NCBI GenBank assembly: GCA_015345905.1
Contig: JADDTR010000023.1
Span: forward strand, 62,001-126,000
Direction: 5' to 3'
DNA length: 64,000 nt
Origin: Aotearoamyces nothofagi
Lineage: Eukaryota; Ascomycota; Leotiomycetes; Leotiales; Tympanidaceae
Shown: positions 55,565-64,000 of the stretch, piece after piece
Layout: the number at the start of each line of letters is the position of its first letter
Position numbering within the stretch: the first letter of the stretch is position 1
The notes under the pieces: generated by a model
The model's input: the letters and a program-made list of their open reading frames with translations, nothing else
The model's database searches: none
Told to the model about the DNA's origin: nothing
Made by a program: the position numbers and the translations under genes

Positions 55565-57179
55565 ATGGTACTGTCACGCTCCATTCCCCGTCTTGCCAGG
55601 CCTGCCTCGGCCCTCCTTGCTGCTGCCACCCGCTGCTCGGGTGCCGCGCGCGCTCCCGTGCTCCGCCAGAGATACGCGATACCGCAGATGAGAACGCTGA
55701 CAAGTGCGCGAGAAAAGGTCAAGGTACTTCTTGTGCTGTACGACGGTGAGCAATCGAGTGCCGGCTGCGCCCTGCCGGAGATGATGCTGATGCGCAGACA
55801 CAGGCCACAAGCACTCTACAGACGAGCCCAAGCTTCTGGGTAAGAAACCCATGAATTGGCGCGCCCCGAGATCTGGGCTGGAGACCGCTGTCTAATCGCT
55901 ATCGCTTGTAGGCACGACCGAGAACGAGCTCGGGATCCGCAAGTGGCTCGAGGACCAAGGACACACTCTCGTCACCACCTCCGACAAGGAGGGCGAGAAC
56001 TCGAAGTTCGACCAGGAGCTCGTGGATGCCGAGATTATAATCACCACTCCGTATGCCTGACCCAATTGCTGCCGATCGTCCTGGCAAGTCCTGCTGATAG
56101 CTGACCACGGCCGTATGCAGTTTCCACCCCGGCTACCTGACTGCAGAGCGCCTCGCAAAGGCCAAGAAGCTGAAGCTGGCCGTCACGGCCGGCATCGGAT
56201 CCGACCACGTCGACCTCGACGCGGCCAACAAGACCAATGGCGGCATCACCGTCGCTGAGGTGACGGGCTCCAACGTCGTGTCCGTCGCCGAGCACGTGGT
56301 CATGACCATCCTCGTCCTCGTCCGCAACTTCGTCCCCGCGCACGAGCAGATCCAGGCCGGAGAGTGGGACGTCGCCGGCGTCGCCAAGAACGAGTACGAC
56401 CTCGAGGGCAAGGTCGTCGGCACCGTTGCCGTCGGCAGGATCGGCGAGCGCGTCCTGAGACGGCTGAAGCCCTTCGACTGCAAGGAGCTCCTGTACTACG
56501 ACTACCAGCCGCTGAAGCCCGAGGTCGAGGCGGAGATCGGGTGCAGACGCGTGCTCGACCTCGAGGAGATGCTGGCACAGTGTGATGTCGTCACCATCAA
56601 CTGCCCGCTCCACGAGAAGACCCGTGGCTTGTTCAACAAGGAGCTGATCTCCAAGATGAAGCCCGGCTCGTGGCTGGTCAACACGGCCCGCGGAGCCATC
56701 GTGGTCAAGGAGGACGTTGCCGCGGCCCTCAAGTCCGGCCACCTCCGGGGATACGGAGGAGTAAGTCCCAGCCCCAGCCCTCGCGTTCCCACGCCGCCCA
56801 AGAACCAAACTAACCCTCTCTCTCTCTCCCTCCCCCAGGACGTCTGGTTCCCGCAGCCAGCACCGCAAGACCACCCTCTGCGCTACGCAAAGAACCCATA
56901 CGGAGGCGGAAACGCCATGGTCCCCCACATGTCGGGAACATCGCTAGACGCCCAGCAGAGGTGCGTAGCATCCCCCATCCCCCATCCCCCATCCCCCAGA
57001 CCCGCACAGCCGCTAACCCCCGCCCGCCCCCCACCCGCAGATACGCACTCGGCACCAAGTCCATCCTCCAGAGCTACCTCTCCGGCAAGCACGACTACCG
57101 CCCGCAGGACCTGATCGTCACCAACGGCGACTACGCCACCAAGGCCTACGGCCAGCACGCCAAGCCCAACAAGGCATAA
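55565..57179 (+). CDS. FDH1: NAD-dependent formate dehydrogenase
   Basis: Oxidises formate to CO2 with NAD+. Six exons: 55565-55745, 55804-55839, 55912-56050, 56121-56760, 56839-56960, 57041-57179; the 36-base second exon encodes [11 protein letters not shown]. Total 418 residues. The first 50 residues are Arg/Ala/Ser-rich without acids ([20 protein letters not shown]), a likely mitochondrial presequence absent from many fungal FDHs. Catalytic parts present: [27 protein letters not shown] (NAD Asp), VNTARGAIV (Arg) and [13 protein letters not shown] (His). The Rossmann motif reads GTVAVGRIG where fungal FDHs have GVGRIG, so the first Gly is Ala222 (56428-56430). Strong GC3 codon bias suggests high expression. 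Confidence 0.93.
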
Positions 57180-57629
57180 GAAGGGTGCGGTACGATCCCT
57201 GTGTAGGAGCAACTAGGGAGCAGGCGGACGGGAAATAATTTTTTTTTTTTGGCGCCGTGCATTGCCTGCTTGCTTGCTTGCTTGCTTGCTGACCGCCTGA
57301 CTTGCTGAAAGAAAGAAGAAAAAGAAAATTTAAAAATTTAAAAATTTAAAACTACGCTGAGATCTCTCGTAAACTGTGCTCTGCCCCCGGCGTTCGGGTA
57401 TTTGTGAATGTGAATGTGAACATGAACATGAACCGCCCTCGTCCTCGTCCTCGTCCCGAGCATCCCTCGTAAGATGGCCTGGCCTGGCCTGAAAGGGGGT
57501 TGCGCGCCACACACGTCTTTGCGTCTTGCGTCTTGCCAGGCCAGGCCTTGCCATCCACCTCTCTCTCGAGCAGCGGCGGAGCAGAGGGGTCTACGGTCTA
57601 CAGTGCCAGCAACTACGCTTCGGGATCCA

Positions 57630-57660
<31 letters not shown>

Positions 57661-57683
57661 CCCCGCCCCCCCCCCCCCCCCCG

Positions 57684-57730
<47 letters not shown>

Positions 57731-58065
57731 AGGTAGCCAAATCGATCAGGCACGGGAAAGAGAGGAGAGGAGAGAGAAGAAAAGAAAAAAAGATGTGATA
57801 TCTGCTAGACGGGCGCTCTGCTGCGTTCGCATGCCCGGATCCGTGAGTTCTACAGTACAGTGCTGGCCTCATGCCAGTGCCGAGCAGCCGCTCAAGCAAG
57901 CAGGCCGGCTTAAAGAAAGCAGGGGAAGGAGGCGTCGAGGATACCTCGCTCCGATCATATGCAGTACAGTTCAAACACGACGCTTCCTGCGCCAAATATT
58001 TATCTAGCTGAAATCAAATGCAAGTAAAACTATTTCATGTACAAGAACACTTCCGGTGTTTCATT
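57180..58065. other. FDH 3' region, low-complexity DNA and G/C tract
   Basis: About 890 bp. It holds T and A/T runs (57239-57250; aaattt units at 57326-57349), gcttgctt repeats (57269-57291), short gaat/cat units, and the long G-then-C homopolymer described separately. Ends at the 3' end of the 7-TM gene. No coding feature. Confidence 0.45.
57630..57729. repeat. 100-bp poly-G / poly-C tract
   Basis: 27 G's (57630-57656) pass directly into about 73 C's, broken only by single G's near 57665 and 57683. The G arm and C arm are self-complementary. It may be real quadruplex-forming DNA or a sequencing/assembly artefact. Confidence 0.9.
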
Positions 58066-60098
58066 CTATATCCAATCCGCCCTGCTCGCTCTGGTACGTG
58101 GGTCGTCCGAGGGCTCATCGTGCCGAGGTCTAAGATGACTTGTCGGCGAAGTTGTCGTTGACTTTTGGGTTGTGGATGACGGGCTGTATACTGTCGGGCT
58201 GAGCTGAACAGTGGACTCTTCTTCCTTCTTGATAATCGATGCTTTTGATCGAGGGGTGGGAGGGAGAGTCTTCATTCTAGCGTCCCTTTCCGGGGCCGGT
58301 GGAGCTAGAGTATCCGCTCCCGTTGCAATGCTTGGCCGGAGCGGCGAGCGCCCAGGAGGGTAGATGCTGTTGAGGTTCTGGGTCTGAATTTGTAATAGGG
58401 GCGAGCCAGGACGCTGAGAATGGTAGATTGTGGGAGGAAGTGCCGGGATATCTTGTTCCATTGCATGTGAGAGGCGTAGACCAATTTGCACTGTAGCTGA
58501 TGAGATCATGGAAGAGTCACGACGATGACGGGAACCAGATTTTGCAAAAGTAAAATGGATGGCTGGTGGCGGTTCGAGATCCTCTGATATGTAGGTTGCC
58601 TCGCTGTCTGGCCTTGTATTTAACGTTCTTTCTGGCAACTGGGTTATTTCCGTGCTAGAAGGACTATTCGCTGGGAACAAGGAGTAGGATTGCTTGTTGA
58701 GTTTGTTGACATTATCTCGTGTCGGTGATACCATCCTTGAGCCAGCATCTGATCGTGGCATGGTAGGCAGCTTTGCTATCTGAGCAAAATATTTGGGTGA
58801 CGTTGGGGATCTAGGTGATGAGTTCCGGACCATGTCCATACTTGCCATTTCACGTTTTTCAACATCAACAAGGCTTATCCTGCTGCTACTGCGTGGCCCA
58901 GACACTGGCTGCAGCAGATGTCCATCAAAGCCTAACTCATTCGGTCCCCATATTCTGATGGTATGTCTCCGCTTCATTTCAGGCGTGCCCTTCGGCATAA
59001 TGGATGTTGTAGCAGTATTCGATCGGAGAAACAGTTGAAGAAGGCCAGTCATAAGGCCGGAGAGGTTAACAACGACAGTAGCCATCATTGATGTGATTAG
59101 GGTTGGATCTTTTACAACCAACGTGGCAAACCATGGTATCACGAAGGTCTAAAACGTATAAGTACTGGTTGTGCTATATAGTGAATATGACTTACCAGTG
59201 AAACCGCTGAAAGAACTAGGTAATAGATCATTCGGGATGCTGCAATACGTTGGCTCTGATCGATCATGGCGACGGTTGTAAGCCGACAGAAGATAACCAC
59301 AGCACTCAGAATAACCAACACCACAACACTAATGAGCAGCGAAAATCCTATCTTCCCAAATCGGACTACAAACCACATCAAGGATGCGAAGCAGCGATCT
59401 GTCATTGGGTTGGTATTCGTAGGTACCCAGGTACCAACAAGCATTAAGACGATCACACCTAAGCAGATCACAACGTCGTATTTGCCTCGAGCTTGGAATG
59501 GCAACTTTCGCAACGACCGGATGGCACATTCAACACCGAAAACCAGCTGTGTGTAAGGAACGATGAAAATAGCTAGTGCGTATTAGCTATGATCGCAAAG
59601 CCGATAATGACTGCTCATACCTGGGAACATGAACTGTGCTATTACGGTGCACCCATGGGTGAAGAGGCCTGATAGACCAAAGCTCTGTGCTATAGAAAAG
59701 ACAACACCCTGTACGACGATGGCAATCGCAAGTATCAACGGGAAGGTTTCTGCAGGATGCATAGCAGATATATAAAATTTCCTACGTAGCATGTCAACTT
59801 GATGGTATTCAGGTGTGAAGTTTAAAGGCTCATACTTTGCATTAACCCCCTGAGAGGATTTTTTAGATGCCCAATAACAATCGTAAAGTATGCTAGAAGC
59901 CGTGGCAAGTGCTGCAAGTATGTTGAAAGTGGCCAATATGATCGTCGACGTTCGAACCGATTTACTCTGGGCGAATTCAAGATTGGCTATCAGCGCCGCT
60001 GTGGCATTCGCGTTGTAGGTTGTGCTCTCGGACTTGTACACATCAAACATAAGGGAGGCGTCTGAACGCTTTCCCAACCAGCTTCCAAAGTATGCCAT
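58066..60098 (-). CDS. fungal seven-TM protein, GPCR-like
   Basis: Three exons: 59621-60098, 59196-59572, 58066-59148, 645 residues. The start MAYFGSWLGKRSD is in good context. Hydrophobic segments, in order: TSTIILATFNILAALATASS; FPLILAIAIVVQGVVFSIAQ; GCTVIAQFMFPGAIFIVPY; VICLGVIVLMLVGTWV; FGKIGFSLLISVVVLVILSA; IYYLVLSAVSLTFVIPWF; and MATVVVNLSGLMTGLLQLFL. The N-terminus faces out by the usual rules; about 290 Ser/Pro-rich residues form a cytosolic tail with many possible phosphorylation sites, as in fungal receptor-like proteins. The block RRKFYISAMHPAETFPLIL and ECAIRSLRK..FQARGKYD recur in a Pezizomycotina-only family whose function is unknown. GPCR is inference from topology. Confidence 0.82.
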
Positions 60099-63000
60099 AG
60101 CTGCGAACCAATGTAAAATACCCCAGTGCCGGAGGTTCGCGGCAAGCCTCGTACAGGCTGTGGTATCGTCGTGTTAGATCATCAAGACAATCCGCTCTTG
60201 TGGTGGAGGTGAAGGGCGGAGGAGAGCAGCGCCGAGGAGAAAGAAAGAAGAATGCAATCAGCAAGACAGCCTAGAGGCTAGAATGTATAGAAAACAAAAA
60301 AGTCTGTCCAGCAGCAAGGAGAAGAGAATAACGAGCGCGATGACAGAAACGCCAAAGGATACAAAGCACCTGGCCTTGGATGTTCCGCAGGTATATGGGA
60401 AGGCATGAAGTATAAGAACGAAACCCGTCGCCGATGCTGGTGGTCCACGCGCGGAACATGCCCAGGCCGGACCCATTGGTGGAGCCTGAAAGGGCAGTGT
60501 GGTGGATGCGGGTAGGAACATTTGGCAGGCCCAGCGTTTCCCCCCCTAGGACCCAATGAGGGTTTCACGGTGCTGAGATATCGAGATGCTGAGATGCTGA
60601 GATGCCGGGATGCCGCCTCCTAGGAGGAGAAGGGTTTTGGTGCAGAAGACTGTCATAGCACTCTATCCAGACAGTCGACCGCCCAGCCCTCGCAGGCCCG
60701 TGTATCTTTGCCCTACTACAGGAAGTCTGCTACGCCGAGAAGTCGTCATCGAGTCCTACCCACTACACCACTGTCTAAGGCTGGAGTGGACGGCACGATG
60801 AAGCATTCCCCGACATTTCGAGTATGATGCATTGATAAAGGAGGCGGTTGAGGCATCTCCGAAACCGAGATTTGTATCAAAGTTCTCGGCTGCGAGGCCA
60901 TTGGCCGCCACTTGCGACAAGCAGCAGCGCCGAAGGCCTCCATTCTGACCTCATCAGGCACCGAGGCAGCCAGGCACCCGGGCACCCACGGCACCGCACA
61001 CACCAGGATCTGCCTTGCAAGTTCTGCCGTGCGGTTCGTTGGCAAAATGGCCACTGGCGGTCCATTGGAATCTTCCATCGTCCCCAGCGCTGTGGCTCGT
61101 CCAGCCATCCCCAGCAGCCTCACGCGCGAACGGGGGCGATCCGAGGCCCGAAGGAGACATGGTTGAGGCGCCTTTCGAAGGCCCTGTCCAAACGACAGTC
61201 CTGGCGCACAGGCCGGACAGTGGCCATCGAGGAAGTGAAAAGGAGGGCGGCCGGGCAAGGTCGGCAAGGCAGGCAAGGCAGGTAATCGATCTACTCATTA
61301 AGCTTGAATCCAATATAAATCACAATGCACACCTGCCGACTCCTACAGCGTGAACTCTACCTCGCCTCCAAGGAACCACCAGCTCGCCATGAACGACGCT
61401 CTCCAGCCCTCTATGACCACCCAGCCACCTCGTCCTTTCAAAGCCCACAGCAGCGCTCGTGCAGCCATCTGCCGGCACCCATGGTAGCCGGATCCATGTC
61501 CGTGGCGTCGCGCTGCTGCTCTCAAACCCGAGATGCGCCAGCATGAGACGCGAGGGCTCAGGAACCAAGTGCCACCCGTTCCCGACCGGACCGATGAGCG
61601 CTCCCCCTACAGGAACCCTCCTGCGAGGAATGCCTGCCTGTAAAGATGGAGTGTAGATAGGTATTTTTGTAGATATCAATTACTGTGAGTGCTGATACGG
61701 GCTGCTTTTTTGCGAGATTGGCTGTGGATGTAATGTGGCTGAGGAGAAAAGCAGGACGAGGCTGCTGGGATCTGGCGAGGAATACAGAAAGCCGGTTCCG
61801 ACACCTTGCTTACCATGTAACGATGATGAGAAGCTGCAGCGTTATCCAGACATCCAGGTAGCCAGCCTGGATTGTGATATGTACCGTTCCTGCAGCTCTG
61901 CTGTATCTACCGCTCCTCTCCCCAAGTGTCAGTCCCCGAGGCAGCGCACGCGTCTAGTGTTTCTTGTCTGGAAGATATCTCCGACCGGTCTAACAAGGCT
62001 GAGTCAACCAGCGATGATCAATCGTACCATCCGTCAAATCCCTCCTCCGATGCAAATCGGTGCTGTGTGATCTCCTTGACCGAAAGAACGGCATCGGCCA
62101 AGTCTTGCTAGAGAATATACTACGGTAGCTGGCATAAATGTTGCAACAGAGCGTTATAGTTACTTTATTATACAAGGAGAGACCGACCAGCGACCGTTCT
62201 TTGCATTGCTGAATGTTGTGGTATCAAGTAAAGCGCGACCTAATTGATATGTGCTTGAGTTACAGCTATTATACCAAATACCACACTCCATCCTCCCACA
62301 ACCCATCGTCCGATCTAAAGCACCAACCCCCCTCCCCAATAACCCCCCCCCCGCCCATCCACCCCTCCAGTCGCAACCCACTCCAGTCTCAAAAACCCCC
62401 TCCCAATCTCTCCACCTAGCCCAGCCATGTGCTTTCCATCCCCAAGCCGCACCAACAAGATCCCACAGACTCGTGAACCACCACCACCAACAACAACAAC
62501 AACACGCCTGCGATGAACTCCAGCGGGGATACGACGACCTGGGGGCATGAGTTCTCCACGGGGGGGAGGGGGTGTGCATGAACGAGTGGCTCTCCGGGCT
62601 GAGATTAGGGATACGGGCTAAGGATCGTCACGTCCCGTCAACGCATGACGGAGATGTCGCAGAAGACATGGCGGCGAGAAAGATGGCGGCTTGGGGCTCC
62701 ATCCTGAAGAGGGAAAAGAATCATGCATTTGATGCTTTGCTGCTTTGCTGCTACTTCTCTTCTGCTTCCGCCTGGATGATGTGACCGCTTTTCAACACAT
62801 GTTGATGGCCCAACTCACGTCCACCCACCATCCACCGTCCGCCCTACCAGTATCAAGCGCCAGCAGTCTCCCCGGAGCATTCTATATAGAAAGGAAAGCC
62901 ATCGCCTACCTTATTCAAAAGCCCAGCTCAACATGACCAGACCGAGAGATCACCAAGATGCATGCACACTCCTCCCCAGCCAGCCTCTAGCATTTGTCGA

Positions 63001-63552
63001 TCCTCGGCCGGGAGGTGCTCGGCCACTCTATGTGAGGATTCAATCCCGGTATCATGAGGATGTACTCCGATAGGTCTAGTAAGAGATTGAGAAGCTCGGG
63101 ATGCCTTGTTGAGCTAGGCCGTCAGAGAGTGTGCCTCTTTACGGTCTTGTATGCAGAGCAGAGCATTAGACTCTTTATGTATGACCTGAGCTCGATAGTC
63201 AATGCGCCCCTCCCATCGACTTGCATAGAATCTAGAGAATGGCATAATTCGGAGCAACTCGCACCCATTGTATTCGCAGGTCACTGGATGACAAAATTCC
63301 CGAGTCCCACCGCTGTCATCGAATGTCTGTAAAATCTTCGATATAAGTACATAAAAGAAAGATATATTAATCAATAGTAAGTGGAGTCTATTCAAACCAA
63401 GCTAAAAACTTTTGACCACCGATTGAACGGAACCCGAATATTCGAGCTTAAGTCATGGCATTCATCGAGAGTAATTAAAAGATCTCTCAAAATTTCCCAA
63501 CCCATCTTCTAGTTTTAGGTAGCTATCCATTCGACAGCCCGCATTCCATTCA
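60099..63552. other. 3.4 kb stretch without a recognised gene
   Basis: The first 160 bp are the 5' side of the 7-TM gene. Further on: a short tandem of gagatgct (60575-60605), GC-rich parts near 60880-61260, a run of C's near 62340 and a C/A-rich part before it. Frames up to 176 codons occur but in opposite strands at the same place, with no family resemblance or splice logic. A lineage-specific gene or a non-coding RNA cannot be ruled out. Confidence 0.5.
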
Positions 63553-64000
63553 CTACCGAGACTTTTTACTCTGCTTCCTCGCGTTTGTGATACTCGCAGC
63601 GATGACGCTATTTCGGATGTTAAATGCATTGCTGATGTCTGCATATGAAATGTATATCGCATAGAGTGGGAAGAAGACCCATAACATATTGAAGAACACC
63701 AAATAAACCCATCTAAATTTCCCACATCAGTATGGTTGAGCGATTATAGATTGAATGAATTCAGAAGTGACGTACAAATGCATAAAGTTGCTCGAATCAA
63801 GGCTAAGGTTTCCTGTCAGCCACTCCGGGCAGAAAGTCATAAAGCCTGTGCACCAGATTAGCCAAATATATTTCAACCCATCATCCCAGCAAGAGACCCA
63901 CCACCATAGAGCTCTCCAGTAGCCAGAATAATCATCCATATGTCAGCACGAGGGTCTCTTTTCGCAATCAGAGAGCACACCCACACCGCGAGCGGGCCGG
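63553..64000 (-). CDS. EBP (emopamil-binding/EXPERA) family protein, 3' part
   Basis: The gene enters from beyond the right edge. Exons seen: 63776 to past 64000 and last exon 63553-63712, stop at 63553. The upstream part reads PLAVWVCSLIAKRDPRAD, then MDDYSGYWRALWWWVSCW, GLKYIWLIWCTGFMTFCPEW and SLDSSNFMHL; across the intron (gtacgt..ttag) it goes on LWVYLVFFNMLWVFFPLYAI and ends with a basic KQSKKSR tail, like an ER-retention KKxx-type end. EXPERA proteins include sterol delta8-delta7 isomerase; fungal EBP-like members of this form are mostly of unknown substrate. The start is not in the window. Confidence 0.8.

Noticed and set aside
57474-58007. Frames coding poly-Gly and poly-Pro
   Set aside because: Made entirely by the G/C homopolymer tract, flanking sequence not protein-like.
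60746-61313. Overlapping frames of up to 176 codons
   Set aside because: Both strands and several frames open at once, no family resemblance, no splice-consistent partner.
1-64000. Transposons, retroelements or viral copies
   Set aside because: No transposase, reverse transcriptase, integrase or capsid-like frame and no long terminal repeats were recognised.

Overview
The window is nuclear DNA of a filamentous ascomycete (Pezizomycotina; a Leotiomycetes-like fungus is my guess from gene content, not shown). The evidence is short 50-120 bp introns with GTANGT-type donors and CTAAT-like branch sites, fungus-only families (FunK1 kinase, HRI1, C2H2/Zn2Cys6 regulators, GPI-anchored GH17 glucanase, PET100, Neo1 flippase), and one tRNA gene with an intron just 3' of the anticodon. 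I rebuilt exon structures by eye from reading frame, splice sites and family conservation. Splice coordinates should be good to about 1-2 bases; no transcript data were available.

Left part (1-18.9 kb), mostly housekeeping: RPC19 (Pol I/III subunit); a head-to-head pair of the complex I LYR subunit (NDUFA6 type) and the cytochrome oxidase assembly factor PET100; a two-TM fungal protein; a NOL8/Nop8-like RRM protein; an intron-containing tRNA-Ala(CGC); a large disordered protein; a head-to-head pair of an ADCK2/Cqd1-type UbiB kinase and cytochrome c heme lyase; a lipase-fold protein that has lost its nucleophile serine; an HRI1 protein; and a Ser/Thr-rich single-pass membrane protein ending in PPPY.

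Middle accessory block (19.8-31.6 kb): a DHA1-type MFS transporter divergent from a BBE-type FAD oxidoreductase, then an SDR, a cupin and a large regulator carrying two C2H2 fingers, a Zn2Cys6 cluster and a fungal_trans-like region. Together these look like a small catabolic, detoxification or metabolite-tailoring cluster with its own regulator and exporter and no PKS, NRPS or terpene core enzyme. It is the best candidate for an undescribed system here.

33-50.9 kb: a GPI-anchored GH17 glucanase with a long promoter, a simple-sequence-rich spacer, a FunK1 kinase with an internal duplication, a possible gene remnant behind a good TATA box, a small conserved fungal protein, and the secretory-pathway pair SEC16 (-) and NEO1-type flippase (+) sharing one 640 bp upstream region.

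51-64 kb: base composition turns sharply GC-rich, with many short tandem repeats and homopolymers. This part holds a CYC2-like flavoprotein and an NAD-dependent formate dehydrogenase with an N-terminal presequence, then a long G/C tract, a seven-TM fungal protein, a 3.4 kb empty stretch, and the 3' part of an EBP (EXPERA) family gene running off the right edge. Mitochondrial functions recur: NDUFA6, PET100, Cqd1-like, CYC3, CYC2 and probably FDH. I saw no retroelement, DNA transposon or viral copy.
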